Source: Moorena sp. SIO3I8
GTDB taxonomy: Bacteria > Cyanobacteriota > Cyanobacteriia > Cyanobacteriales > Coleofasciculaceae
Assembly (NCBI RefSeq): GCF_010692325.1
Contig: NZ_JAAHHW010000009.1
Coordinates: forward strand, 26,528 to 90,527
Length of the DNA: 64,000 nt
Reading direction: 5' to 3'
Shown here: one piece after another, positions 9,329 to 18,341 of the stretch
Layout: the number at the start of each line of letters is the position of its first letter
Numbering within the stretch: position 1 is the first letter of the stretch
The notes under the pieces: model-generated
Told to the model about the DNA's origin: nothing
Database searches by the model: none
The model's input: only the letters and a program-made list of their open reading frames with translations
Position numbers and translations under genes: made by a program

Positions 9329-10597
9329 ATGGAAGATTTAACAACTATCAGCAAACCCAAGCATATTGTTTTAACCTCCCATCCTAGCTCTTCTAGATTA
9401 AATTCTCCAGCAATTAACTGGGGAGAAAGTGACCCCCTCAAACGAGGACCCATTGTCGGTACCTTAGTTAACTCAGCTCATCGGAATGTTATTGGTACTC
9501 ACTCAGGCTCCTATTCAGTGTATCGAGCTTTAGCCGTAGCCAGTGGTACACTCCAGCCTAATCACCGCCCGGATCTCACCAACACTGCGCCCATTGTCCC
9601 AATTGGTCCTCATCCCAGTTGGACTGACCCTAATTTGATTGTTTCTCTCGACCCCTTTGGGGCGATGGTAGGTGAAGTTTATAGCGATTTATATCAGCAG
9701 GGATACGACATTAGACCCACAATTGCTATCACCAAAGCTCATATCAATATGCCAGAACTACAGGATGCTGTAGAAAAAAAGCGTTTAGCAATTGATGGCA
9801 AAATTATTAAAAACGATGGTAGTTTAGTAGTCACTAAAGTAGCAATTGACCCGGTTTGGTATCTACCGGGAATTGCCCAGCGATTGAACATTCAAGAAAG
9901 TTACCTGCGCCGTGCTCTATTTCAGCAAACCGGTGGCATGTTCCCGGAACTGATCACCCGCCCTGATTTAAAGGTATTCTTACCCCCCATTGGTGGCATC
10001 ACTGTCTATTTAATTGGTGATGTAGCAGCCATTACTGAACCCAATCGACTGCTTGCTGTACGAGTTCATGATGAATGTAATGGTTCCGATGTCTTCGGTT
10101 CCGACATCTGCACCTGTCGTCCCTATCTAGTCCATGGTCTAGAAGTCTGTGTCCAGACAGCCCAAGGTGGAGGTACAGGTGTCATTGTTTATTTCCGTAA
10201 AGAAGGTCGCGCCTTAGGTGAAGTAACTAAGTTTCTAGTGTACAATGCGCGGAAACGTCAGGAAGGAGGTGATAGCGCTAATGCCTACTTCAACCGTACA
10301 GAGTGTGTGGCTGGGGTTCAAGATATCCGCTTCCAAGAACTAATGCCTGATGTGCTCCATTGGCTGGGAATTAAACGAATTGACCGTTTTGTCTCCATGA
10401 GCGATATGAAATATAACGCTATCGTTCAATCCGGTATTGAGATTATTCAGCGCATTCCCATTCCAGAACACTTGATTCCCGCTGATGCCCAAGTAGAAAT
10501 CGCTGCCAAAAAAGCTGCTGGTTATTACACTGAACATACAACTGAACTAGATGCGATCGCATTGGCTGAAATTCAAGGACGTGGTTTAGCAGATTAG
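9329..10597 (+). CDS. GTP cyclohydrolase II-like protein, URC1 type (uracil catabolism)
   Basis: The 422-residue protein has the GTP cyclohydrolase II zinc motif in exact spacing, DEC-x10-CTC (about residues 249-263), followed by YFRKEGRALGEVTKF, which retains the catalytic Arg of GCHII. It also has a long N-terminal region of about 200 residues absent from RibA. That architecture and the following DUF1688 gene match URC1, a GCHII paralogue of the URC uracil-degradation pathway described in the yeast Lachancea kluyveri and found in some bacteria. It is therefore unlikely to be the riboflavin enzyme. The gap to the next gene is 64 bases in the same direction, so an operon is likely. A hairpin GTCTTAG/CTAAGAC sits upstream near 9273-9289. 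Confidence 0.85.
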   Translation: MEDLTTISKPKHIVLTSHPSSSRLNSPAINWGESDPLKRGPIVGTLVNSAHRNVIGTHSGSYSVYRALAVASGTLQPNHRPDLTNTAPIVPIGPHPSWTDPNLIVSLDPFGAMVGEVYSDLYQQGYDIRPTIAITKAHINMPELQDAVEKKRLAIDGKIIKNDGSLVVTKVAIDPVWYLPGIAQRLNIQESYLRRALFQQTGGMFPELITRPDLKVFLPPIGGITVYLIGDVAAITEPNRLLAVRVHDECNGSDVFGSDICTCRPYLVHGLEVCVQTAQGGGTGVIVYFRKEGRALGEVTKFLVYNARKRQEGGDSANAYFNRTECVAGVQDIRFQELMPDVLHWLGIKRIDRFVSMSDMKYNAIVQSGIEIIQRIPIPEHLIPADAQVEIAAKKAAGYYTEHTTELDAIALAEIQGRGLAD

Positions 10598-10661
10598 TCA
10601 AGAGTCCTTAGTCACTCCCGAATTGCTTATTCTCTATGCCTTCCTATATTCTCTGTTGCCT

Positions 10662-12098
10662 ATGTCACCTGTGGATAATGCACAACAGCAGTTAATCGCT
10701 TACTTAAGAAGCCCATGGGCAATTCGGGAGAGATGCGATCGCATTTTCACCTTAGCTACTGCTGACCAGTTGCAGTACTTTCGCTGCAATTTAACCAAGC
10801 TAGAGCAAGTAGCTAACTATGTCATCGAGGTAATGCACCAGCACTACCCCGATTTCCAGATTCCATTTCATAGTCGCTGGCGGCATTTTGAGGTAGGAAA
10901 TGTCCCTCGTCTTCAGGAACTAGACCAGAAATTGGCAGGATTCACTCCACTCCAAAAAGCCCAAACCAAATTCGACTTAGTCATCATTAGCGTCCTACTC
11001 GATGCTGGGGCTGGCAGCAATTGGCAGTATCATGAAGCAGAAACCGGACTAGTGTTTCGCCGTTCCGAAGGATTAGCCGTTGCTAGTTTCCGCATGTTCT
11101 GTCAGGGATATTTCTCCAGCGACCCAGACCTACCTTGGCAAGTCGATGCCAAAGGACTTCAATCCTTGAGTGCCCACCACTTAGCCCAGGGATTCCAGGT
11201 CAGTCAAGCCAATCCACTAATAGGCATAGAGGGTAGGCTAGTCTTACTACAGCGCTTAGGTAAAGCACTGGTTGAATTACCACAGATGTTTGGCAAAGTC
11301 AATCCTCGTCCTGGCAACTTAGTAAATTACTTGGTAAATTACTTGGTAAATTACCAATTGCTAGATAAGTTGCAGGTTACCAAGGGATTACACGATAGCA
11401 ACTTAAACCTTGAAAGTTGCCAAGACAACCAAAGCTGGGTAAAGCCACTTACAGATTCACAACCGGTCCAAGAGCAACCTGCAACTTGTCAACCAGCTAA
11501 CCTACAACCTGCCAACCTACAACCTGCAACCTGTCAACCTGTCAACCTTCTGAGTGCCACTAACCTATTCAGCACCGTCCTGGAGGGATTAGCGGATATT
11601 TGGCCAAAACGAGAATCCATAGCCGGGGTCAATTTAGGGGATGTGTGGCAACATTCTGCTCTCAAAGGGGATAACTATGGTTCCGAGTATGTACCATTTC
11701 ACAAGCTCTCCCAGTGGTTAACTTACTCCCTATTAGAGCCATTGCAGGAACTGGGTTTAGAGATTACTGAACTTGATCAGTTGACCGGCCTAGCAGAATA
11801 TCGCAATGGAGGCTTATGTTTAGATCTAGGATTACTAGAGGTAAAGCATAGCGCTATTTTACAACAGTCTCACTTACCCAGCTCCGAAGTGATTATTGAG
11901 TGGCGAGCACTCACCGTTAGTTTGCTAGATCAAATAGCAGCAACTATTCGTCAACAACTGAACCTGAGTGCTACTGAATTGCCACTAGTAAAAGTCTTAC
12001 AAGGAGGAACTTGGACAGCAGGACGTAGAATTGCTGCTCAATTGAGACCAGGAGGCTCTTCCCCGATTCAGATAGAAAGTGATGGCACAGTCTTTTGA
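10662..12098 (+). CDS. DUF1688 protein, URC4 type (uracil catabolism), with repeat-derived insert
   Basis: The start is the ATG at 10662 (MSPVDNAQQQL); a TTG 39 bases upstream is less likely. Conserved DUF1688 features are SPWAIRERCDRIFTLA, HSRWRHFEVGNVPRL, LLDAGAGSNWQYHEAETG, RSEGLAVASFRMF, NPLIGIEGRLVLLQRLG and, near the end, NGGLCLDLGLLEVKH and EWRALTVSLLD. This is URC4, which acts with URC1 in pyrimidine-ring degradation; its chemistry is not firmly established. Residues about 217-305 are not family-like. They read NYLVNYLVNYQ and then a run of Gln-Pro-Ala units encoded by 12-base and 7-base tandem repeats. The frame is preserved across the insert and the conserved C-terminal part follows intact, so the protein is probably functional. 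Confidence 0.85.
   Translation: MSPVDNAQQQLIAYLRSPWAIRERCDRIFTLATADQLQYFRCNLTKLEQVANYVIEVMHQHYPDFQIPFHSRWRHFEVGNVPRLQELDQKLAGFTPLQKAQTKFDLVIISVLLDAGAGSNWQYHEAETGLVFRRSEGLAVASFRMFCQGYFSSDPDLPWQVDAKGLQSLSAHHLAQGFQVSQANPLIGIEGRLVLLQRLGKALVELPQMFGKVNPRPGNLVNYLVNYLVNYQLLDKLQVTKGLHDSNLNLESCQDNQSWVKPLTDSQPVQEQPATCQPANLQPANLQPATCQPVNLLSATNLFSTVLEGLADIWPKRESIAGVNLGDVWQHSALKGDNYGSEYVPFHKLSQWLTYSLLEPLQELGLEITELDQLTGLAEYRNGGLCLDLGLLEVKHSAILQQSHLPSSEVIIEWRALTVSLLDQIAATIRQQLNLSATELPLVKVLQGGTWTAGRRIAAQLRPGGSSPIQIESDGTVF
11318..11552 (+). repeat. Tandem repeats inside the URC4 coding sequence
   Basis: Two arrays lie inside the gene. About 11318-11358 repeats a 12-base unit (TTACTTGGTAAA), read as Asn-Tyr-Leu-Val. 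About 11478-11552 repeats seven-base units such as CAACCTG and CCAACCT, so three units (21 bases) add seven residues without shifting frame. The intergenic arrays in this window also have a seven-base period. Confidence 0.85.
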
Positions 12099-12179
12099 CT
12101 ATCCTTTGGTGACTCAAATCTAGTTGGGTAATCTCGTTGGCTGATCTTGTTCGGTCAGTTACCCATTACCCATGACCTT

Positions 12180-13307
12180 TTACCTTTTACCGTCAATAGC
12201 CTTTTTTCGTTCTTCGAGGATACTGCGAATGGAAGCTGTATCCAGAATTCCCAGAACTACACCCTTGTCACTAACCACAGGTAGCTGATCTAGCTGCTCT
12301 TTCTCCAGAATTTTGACAACCTCTAACAGGGAATGATCCGATTGAACAGTTCTAAAAGTCTTAACAGACTTCATCAGTGCTCTTACTGGAGTCACCGGCC
12401 AATTAGAGGTAGGAACAGTTTTGAGATCATCCACTACCACAACTCCTAGCAGTTGACTGGCTTCATCGGTTACTAGAAACTTGCGCCACTGATTTTTACC
12501 GATAATGTACTCGTTGACAAACTCCCTTAGAGACAAATCAGCCAATACAATTGGGCTGTTGGGAATGACCGCATCTTCTGCTGTCAACCCCTCTAGCTGG
12601 TCTTGAACCATAGCAGATTGGGCAGACATGCCAGCATTTTGCAGCAAGAACAAACCTATTAAGGCAAACCAGATGCCATTAAAGTTACCATACAGTAGGA
12701 TTGGAAGCACTCCATAAATAATTCCTCCCCAACCAAAGAACTGACCAACACGGCTAGCAAATAACACACCTTTGTGTGGGTTGTCCGTAACTTGCCAAAC
12801 CAGTGCCTTCAGGATGTTACCCCCATCTAGGGGTAAGCCAGGAATTAAGTTGAACAATGCTAAAGCCAAGTTGATGGAGGCGAGGAGTCCAACAATTGCT
12901 GCTAATGAACTAGCTAGATTGGCATTGGCCTGAACGGCATATAGTAGAGCAAATAGTAGCAAACTAACAGCTGGACCAGCAATCGCAACTAAGAACGCCT
13001 CTAGTGGACTTTTTGATTCTTTCTCCAGGCTAGCTAGACCACCAAATAGAAAGAGAGTGATAGATTTAACCTCAATTCCCTGCTGGATCGCCACAAAGCT
13101 GTGTCCTAGTTCATGAGCTAACACAGAGGCAAATAACAAAAGTGCAGTCACAAATCCTAAAAACCATGGCAAAACACCGCTCAATCCTGAAAAATTTGCT
13201 AAGTCACCTCCGAAATCAAAGGTGACTAAAGCTAAGACTAGAAACCAGCTTGGATTCACATAAAAGGGAATCCCAAATAAATTCCCAACACGAATACTGC
13301 CGTTCAT
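12180..13307 (-). CDS. Site-2 protease family (M50) membrane metalloprotease with C-terminal CBS pair
   Basis: The 375-residue protein has a zinc motif HELGH at residues 65-69 in a transmembrane helix and a second ligand motif NLIPGLPLDGGN near residue 155. Together these define an intramembrane zinc protease of the S2P/SpoIVFB group. Five to six hydrophobic segments fill residues 15-225. Residues about 240-370 form two CBS domains (TPVRALMKSVKTFRTVQSD and LPVVSDKGVVLGILD blocks), which usually sense adenine nucleotides. Relatives cleave anti-sigma factors or other membrane substrates; the substrate here is unknown. A sigma-like gene lies 2 kb away, but a link is only speculation. Confidence 0.9.
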   Translation of the reverse strand: MNGSIRVGNLFGIPFYVNPSWFLVLALVTFDFGGDLANFSGLSGVLPWFLGFVTALLLFASVLAHELGHSFVAIQQGIEVKSITLFLFGGLASLEKESKSPLEAFLVAIAGPAVSLLLFALLYAVQANANLASSLAAIVGLLASINLALALFNLIPGLPLDGGNILKALVWQVTDNPHKGVLFASRVGQFFGWGGIIYGVLPILLYGNFNGIWFALIGLFLLQNAGMSAQSAMVQDQLEGLTAEDAVIPNSPIVLADLSLREFVNEYIIGKNQWRKFLVTDEASQLLGVVVVDDLKTVPTSNWPVTPVRALMKSVKTFRTVQSDHSLLEVVKILEKEQLDQLPVVSDKGVVLGILDTASIRSILEERKKAIDGKR

Positions 13308-13760
13308 GCAGACTACCTCAAACTCTCCTAAGACGTTTTTTTATACCAAGTTGGCTTCTAAGGTAGTAGATAGGGTATGGTTCATGATTAACATTTCATA
13401 AAAAATAGTTCATGAAAAATAGATCATGATACGATTGCCAGTTATCCTTGGCAGTAAAGGGTTTATCGCTTTTGCCAATCAACAATCAACCAAGAGCAAT
13501 GAACAATTAACCTACCTTAAGGCAACTCGATAGTAGTTTCGTCTTTCATGGTTCTATCGTAACGAAATGTAAAAGATTTGCCGATTGCTCAAATGCCGTA
13601 AAATCCGTCCACGCTTAGTGCGGTTTTAGGAATGCAGGTGGTTTGACCCCTTTCTGTTTCCATCGGCATAATAAAATTAAGCACCGCTATACGCTCAAGC
13701 GTGTTTAGAGCAACATCTTCTTTAAGCACTACCCCCCTTCCTACTAGTGAAACTGACTAA
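13308..13760. other. Intergenic region with structured segments and a possible coding relic
   Basis: Between divergent genes I see interleaved complementary segments near 13527-13564 (CGATAG, TTTCG, CTATCG, CGAAA), which could form a small pseudoknot. On the minus strand, about 13599-13742, there is a 47-codon open stretch from a GTG (peptide begins VLKEDVALNTLERIAV) that I cannot assign. Neither is strong evidence of a gene. Confidence 0.35.
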
Positions 13761-14282
13761 ATGATGTCCGTCTTTGAAACCAAAATCACCCACTCTTACA
13801 ACCAACAAGACATCCAGCAAATCCTCAATCTAGCCCTGGCACGTCAGGAAATGGTTGAAGAATTTTCCCGTGAACAGTTGGTCGAAATTGCTGCTGAATT
13901 AGGGATTTCAATCCACACTCTCTTAGAAGCAGAACGAGAATGGCTAGCCCAGCAACAAGAACAGCAAAAACGTAATGAATTCAATAGTTACCGACGTAGC
14001 CAATTTAAAAAAAGTTTTGGAAAGTTTGTAATCGTTAATAGTTTTTTAGTGGCGATCAATCTAATTAACGTTGGTTACCTGTCTTGGTCTTTATATATTT
14101 TATTGTTCTGGGGTTTGTGGATAGCACTCAGGGCGTGGAATACTTATCAAATACAGGGCGAAGACTATGAAAGAGCTTTCCAAAAATGGAAAGTTCAAAA
14201 CCAGGTAAAACAGATAGCCCAATCAACTTATACTAGTCTCAAAAACTGGATTCAAGACCAAGGACTAATGACTAAGGACTAA
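13761..14282 (+). CDS. 2TM domain-containing protein
   Basis: The 173-residue protein has an N-terminal soluble region that looks like a helix-turn-helix or SHOCT-like segment (FSREQLVEIAAELGISIHTLLEAEREWL). A short two-helix membrane hairpin follows at about residues 88-135 (FGKFVIVNSFLVAINLINV and WSLYILLFWGLWIALRAW). The Arg/Gln-rich linker YRRSQFKKSFGKF just before it is typical of the bacterial 2TM domain. Function is unknown for the family. The gene's last four bases overlap the end of the convergent TPR gene. Confidence 0.75.
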   Translation: MMSVFETKITHSYNQQDIQQILNLALARQEMVEEFSREQLVEIAAELGISIHTLLEAEREWLAQQQEQQKRNEFNSYRRSQFKKSFGKFVIVNSFLVAINLINVGYLSWSLYILLFWGLWIALRAWNTYQIQGEDYERAFQKWKVQNQVKQIAQSTYTSLKNWIQDQGLMTKD

Positions 14283-15334
14283 TGCCTAACATAAATAATT
14301 TCAGCTAAATCGCTGATCAACAATGTTTCTTCCTGAATATCTCCTAAAGCATGAGCCACTGCGATCGCTTTTTCATAAAAACTCCGAGCTTCCAACAAAT
14401 TACCAGTGTCTTGATATAACTGGGCAAACAACTTTAGAGCAACTAGCTCTTCACGGCGATTGTTTTGTTCTTGTGCCAAAGCCAGATATTCCTTCAGTGC
14501 TTTCACCGCTTGCCGATTCTTACCTGTAGCGATATGGGTTAAAGCTATACCCTTAATAGCACGAATCTGATTGAAAACATTGTCAACTTTTTCAGCCAGT
14601 ATCTGGGCAATGCGGTAAGAATACAAAGCATCTTTTTCCCGTCTAGCGGCGAGATAGGCATCTCCCAAATTATTCCGAATATTCGTCTCACCTAACTTAT
14701 CCCGAGAGCGACGCCGTAAAACTAGGGCAGCTTCATACCACTTAATCGCCTCGGGATAATTTCCCCCTTGAGCTGCCACTAAGCCTAGATTATTCAGACT
14801 CAACCCTTCACCGTCATCATCCTTAATAGTACGGGAAATGGTCAGTGCTTCCATAAAAGCTTCTTGGGCTGCTTTCAGGTTTCTCGTTTGCAGCAATAAT
14901 ATTCCAATATTATTTATACTATAAATCTGTGGCTGAAAACTTTGTTGAGAACGGGCAGCACCCAAGCCTCGGCGCAAGGCTCGCTCTGCCTCCTGATAGC
15001 GTCCCAACTTGGCGTAAGTCTGACCTAGGGAATTGTAAGTTTTACCCAATCCCTCAAAGTCACCAATTTGCTGATAAATTTCTCCCGCTTGGGACAAATA
15101 CGCGATCGCTTCGTTCAAGTTACCACTCTGTTTAGCCAGCTCTGACTGCTCCAGGAAAAAATCTGCCCGATTTCTTGCTTTGCGGTCACGAAGATTGTCT
15201 AAAGGGATTGCCAGTTGTTGGTCGATGCTCCGAGTCTGACCCCAAGCCATCGGGCTAGCCAACATTACCAATGGGGTAAAGGCTAGCGCTATTATTCCGG
15301 AAAGACTAGTCAGCAACCTGCTACGATTCGCCAT
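14279..15334 (-). CDS. Exported tetratricopeptide-repeat protein
   Basis: Residues 1-33 form a signal peptide with a hydrophobic core (LLTSLSGIIALAFTPLVMLA) and an AWGQ cleavage region. The remainder, about residues 58-345, consists of TPR units of the Kinesin-light-chain type: NLNEAIAYLSQAGEIYQQIGD, GRYQEAERALRRGLGAA, GNYPEAIKWYEAALVLRRRSRD and GNLLEARSFYEKAIAVAHALGD. Such proteins are protein-binding scaffolds in the periplasm; no catalytic domain is attached. It is transcribed away from the sigma-like gene upstream with only 87 bases between, in the same direction, so cotranscription is possible. Confidence 0.85.
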   Translation of the reverse strand: MANRSRLLTSLSGIIALAFTPLVMLASPMAWGQTRSIDQQLAIPLDNLRDRKARNRADFFLEQSELAKQSGNLNEAIAYLSQAGEIYQQIGDFEGLGKTYNSLGQTYAKLGRYQEAERALRRGLGAARSQQSFQPQIYSINNIGILLLQTRNLKAAQEAFMEALTISRTIKDDDGEGLSLNNLGLVAAQGGNYPEAIKWYEAALVLRRRSRDKLGETNIRNNLGDAYLAARREKDALYSYRIAQILAEKVDNVFNQIRAIKGIALTHIATGKNRQAVKALKEYLALAQEQNNRREELVALKLFAQLYQDTGNLLEARSFYEKAIAVAHALGDIQEETLLISDLAEIIYVRH

Positions 15335-15421
15335 ACCAAAAGACTCCGTTTGATCAACATTTCTGCTATTATGGAAGTTATGATCAAAGTACCCCGATCA
15401 AGGGTGCAAACTAACCGCCCT

Positions 15422-16087
15422 TTATTCACTCAAAACCGGTACTGCAAACAGATCAGATTCTTCTCGATTCTTGGCTTCGACCCCCAGATAGACCACCCGA
15501 ATATCATCGGGTAAAGCAGCTTCCAACAGTTCATAGCCTTCTTGAAGTTCGGTTCTCACTTGAGCTGGAGTAATCATTTCTCCCTCCGCTTGCAGATAAG
15601 CCGCAATTCGCGTTTCACTCCAGTGAAAGGTCCCAGCCATGATTACCATCAACCGCACCGCTGGTGGTAGCTGTTCCAATGCCATCTCCAGATAACACCA
15701 CAAGGGTGGTGGTGCTACCTTAAGGTTATAGTGAATAGATTCCACTGGTGGCAAGTCTGCCTGGTTAATACAAACCGCCGTTAGGTTTATGATCTGGTTT
15801 TGGAAGGACGTTGACTCTAGTCCATAATCCTCCCGCAAATCCATGCCACCCAGTTCGTGATAGATGTGACGCCAAGTCAGAGCAAATAGATATTCCGCCT
15901 GCACAGGCGATCGCGCTGAGTGCCGCACTAATGTATAGACAATAGGACTGTAGCGACAGAAAATTGCTGTAAAGTACTTCCCTTCAGACCGATGACGCTG
16001 AAACAAAGTCAGCAATTCCTGATCACTATGATGAAACAGTGATTTAATAAGTGGATGCTTAGATTCAGGAAAATGGGGGATTTGCAC
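15422..16087 (-). CDS. RNA polymerase sigma factor-like protein (ECF-like, atypical)
   Basis: The 221-residue protein starts with SDQELLTLFQRHRSEGKYFTAIFCRYSPIVYTLVRHSARSPVQAEYLFALTWRHIYHEL, which follows the helical pattern of sigma region 2. The middle (LWCYLEMALEQLPPAVRLMVIMAGTFHWSETRIAAYLQAEG) resembles region 4, with LPP-R-V-ML and a helix-turn-helix. The match to region 4.2 is weak and the spacing is unusual, so DNA binding may differ from ordinary ECF factors. The C-terminal 35 residues are extra. No anti-sigma gene is adjacent. Confidence 0.6.
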   Translation of the reverse strand: MQIPHFPESKHPLIKSLFHHSDQELLTLFQRHRSEGKYFTAIFCRYSPIVYTLVRHSARSPVQAEYLFALTWRHIYHELGGMDLREDYGLESTSFQNQIINLTAVCINQADLPPVESIHYNLKVAPPPLWCYLEMALEQLPPAVRLMVIMAGTFHWSETRIAAYLQAEGEMITPAQVRTELQEGYELLEAALPDDIRVVYLGVEAKNREESDLFAVPVLSE

Positions 16088-16222
16088 AATCTTTCAATAA
16101 AAGCTGTAATTAGGAGAATTAGACTAGATGCATCCTGATCTCACCACAACCCCCTCATGTTGAGAAAGGGGAAATGCCGATGGTTAACTGGCATTGGAGT
16201 AGATCAATGTCGGGACCTAATA

Positions 16223-16306
16223 TCCTAGGTCTGCACTAGACCTCAAGATGAAGGAGATGGATGCCGATACCAAGTCTACAACCTTTGGTGCTCCGATGCT
16301 CCTTCA
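16223..16306 (+). other. Structured intergenic segment upstream of glyoxalase-fold gene
   Basis: Two hairpins lie in line: AGGTCT/AGACCT around 16226-16242, and an eight-base perfect stem TGAAGGAG (16249-16256) with CTCCTTCA (16299-16306) enclosing a second complementary pair (ATACCAAG with CTTTGGT). There is no U-run, so it is not a terminator. A 5' leader or a small RNA are both possible. Confidence 0.4.
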
Positions 16307-16432
16307 GTTGAAGCTAAAATTGAGAAAAAGCGTACGCTAATGTCTGATGGTAATAATATTACCTACGATTGGAGAAAAAGTTCATAAGGACCTTTAAACT
16401 AATTTATTCAGTTGCTAACTCTGTTTAAGTTT

Positions 16433-17029
16433 ATGATTCTATCAGTTGATATTATTTCCCGGCTAACTTCGCCCCTGCCTCTTGGCGCATTTTTACCCTC
16501 TTTGCCTTTAGATAGCCTGTTTTCCACTCAAGGCATCATGGTAATGCTCCTAGGTGCCTATGCCTTTGCCATGTGGATGTTTTTGACCAGCGCTCCAAAA
16601 GTTCACACCATCATGGTGTCTGATTTGGCAATAGCGCGACAGTTTTATGAAGGCTTGCTAGAGTTATCCGCAGCAGAAGTCCCCCTACATTACTACTATA
16701 ATTACGAGCAGACCATGGGGAGTACCAGCATTGACCCCCTATATATGTCAACCAATTTGGGAACCACCCAAGCTACCCAGTTCAGTGGTGCTGATGGGCT
16801 ATGGTACCAGTTAAAGAAGAATACCCAGCTCCACGTGATTTCCGGAGCTAGCTTGGGCAATAAAAACCAACAACGTCACGTGTGCTTTGATCATCAGTGC
16901 TTGGATCAAGTTTTGATGCTGGTGCAGATGAGACGCCTAAAATACAAAGTGCGCACCCTCAAGCCCCTTAACTTTTTGGTCAAGGATCTCGACGATCGTG
17001 TAATTGAACTGGCAGAAGTTTCTAATTAG
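16433..17029 (+). CDS. Glyoxalase/VOC-fold protein with N-terminal membrane segment
   Basis: I place the start at the ATG at 16433; a TTG at 16412 is the only earlier option. Residues about 25-50 are hydrophobic (GIMVMLLGAYAFAMWMFL) and probably anchor the protein. From SAPKVHTIMVSDLAIARQFYEGLLEL the sequence has the beta-alpha-beta start of a vicinal oxygen chelate module, and QQRHVCFDHQCLDQVL with NFLVKDLDDRVIELAE resembles the second module. The usual metal ligands (His, Glu) are only partly recognisable, so enzymatic activity is uncertain. This is a cyanobacterial conserved protein of unknown role. Confidence 0.65.
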   Translation: MILSVDIISRLTSPLPLGAFLPSLPLDSLFSTQGIMVMLLGAYAFAMWMFLTSAPKVHTIMVSDLAIARQFYEGLLELSAAEVPLHYYYNYEQTMGSTSIDPLYMSTNLGTTQATQFSGADGLWYQLKKNTQLHVISGASLGNKNQQRHVCFDHQCLDQVLMLVQMRRLKYKVRTLKPLNFLVKDLDDRVIELAEVSN

Positions 17030-17125
17030 CGGTTAAATCAATAATGGTGAGTTAATCAGGGATTAGGCGGGTAACAATTGCGCGTAGCGCACCAGCCATT
17101 GGTTTCATGCCTAATCACATTTACC

Positions 17126-18169
17126 ATGTTTGAAGTAATTATCACAGTACTGATTGTTCTGTTGGGTTCAGCCATCTGTGCTATGGCAGAAACGGCTTTG
17201 TTTTCAGTGCCTATCGTTAAAGTCCGACAGTTAGCGCAGTCAAACCAGCCTGCAGTGTTAGCACTACTGGCGATTCGCAAAAACATGAACCGACCCATAG
17301 CTACCATTGTTATTCTCAACAACACCTTCAACATTGTTGGCAGCATCGTAATTGGTTCCCTTGCTGCTAGGGTCTTAGGAGAGGCTTGGTTGGGGGTTTT
17401 TTCAGGTCTATTTACCTTTCTAATTATTGTATTTGGGGAAATTGTCCCGAAAACCCTTGGTCAGATCTACGCCCAAAACATCGCCCTACTCGTGGCTCTA
17501 CCAGTTCGGTTCTTAACCGTTGTGTTCACGCCTCTGGTGTGGTTGATGGAAAAAATTACTGCTCCGTTTACTAAAGGTCAAAAACTTCCTACCACCAATG
17601 AGGCGGAAATCCGATTTTTAGCGAAGGTTGGGTATCAAGAAGGGGTGATTGAAGATGATGAAGCAGAAATGATCCAACGAGTATTTCAGTTAAATGATTT
17701 GACTGCATCTGATTTAATGACTCCGCGAATTATTACCACCTATTTGCATGGTAATACCACTTTGGCTGAGGCTAAACCAAGCATTATTGCTTCGCCTCAC
17801 ACCCGGATGCCTGTGGTTGAAGACTCTATTGATCAAGTAATTGGAATTGCTCTCAAAGATGAGTTACTCACAGCAATCATTGAAGACAAACATAACCAAC
17901 CCCTTGCTTCTCTGATTCGTCAAGTCCGCTTTGTCCCTGAAACTGTTCGCGCTGATAAGCTACTGAAAACCTTTCAGCAAACCCGTGAACATCTGATGGT
18001 TGTACTGGATGAATATGGGGGTGTTTCTGGTGTAGTCACCCTGGAAGATGTACTGGAGGTGCTAACCGGTGAAATTGTTGATGAGACCGATCGCAACATT
18101 GATCTCCAAGCAATTGCTCGTAAACGGCGAGAAAAAATGTTGAAATCTTATGGTCTTGATCAGGATTAG
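17126..18169 (+). CDS. CNNM-domain membrane protein with CBS pair (hemolysin C/CorC-like)
   Basis: The start is the ATG at 17126 (MFEVIITVLIVLLG). Residues about 1-170 are a CNNM (DUF21) transmembrane domain, with the typical AMAETALFSV, VILNNTFNIVGSIVIG and IVFGEIVPKTLGQIYA motifs. Residues about 195-330 are two CBS domains (LMTPRIITTYLHGNTTLAEA and VVLDEYGGVSGVVTLEDVLEVLTGEIVDETD). The C-terminal CorC_HlyC domain found in longer relatives is missing, and the 347-residue length matches the short subfamily. Homologues are implicated in magnesium or sodium-linked divalent cation transport; calling it a haemolysin would be misleading. Confidence 0.88.
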   Translation: MFEVIITVLIVLLGSAICAMAETALFSVPIVKVRQLAQSNQPAVLALLAIRKNMNRPIATIVILNNTFNIVGSIVIGSLAARVLGEAWLGVFSGLFTFLIIVFGEIVPKTLGQIYAQNIALLVALPVRFLTVVFTPLVWLMEKITAPFTKGQKLPTTNEAEIRFLAKVGYQEGVIEDDEAEMIQRVFQLNDLTASDLMTPRIITTYLHGNTTLAEAKPSIIASPHTRMPVVEDSIDQVIGIALKDELLTAIIEDKHNQPLASLIRQVRFVPETVRADKLLKTFQQTREHLMVVLDEYGGVSGVVTLEDVLEVLTGEIVDETDRNIDLQAIARKRREKMLKSYGLDQD

Positions 18170-18270
18170 TTTCGTGACAATAATAAATAGATAATTGGGA
18201 TTTTATATGTAAACATAGGATTGAAAAAAAAGCGATTAATCGCTGCTATCCTTTACCTGTTTACTGTTCA

Positions 18271-18315
18271 TTGTTCCCTGTTCCCTGTTCCCTGTTCCCT
18301 GTTCCCTGTTCCCTT
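18271..18315. repeat. Heptamer tandem repeat, unit GTTCCCT
   Basis: Six perfect units of GTTCCCT, preceded by degenerate GTTCATT, follow the CNNM gene. The period is seven bases as in the other arrays here. Confidence 0.9.
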
Positions 18316-18341
18316 TCAACCAAGCTATATAAATTAACAAA

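Noticed and set aside
9329..10597. Riboflavin-type GTP cyclohydrolase II (ribA)
   Set aside because: Long extra N-terminal region and adjacent DUF1688 point to URC1 instead.
17126..18169. Haemolysin
   Set aside because: CNNM plus CBS architecture indicates an ion-transport-type membrane protein, and the historic haemolysin name is unsupported.
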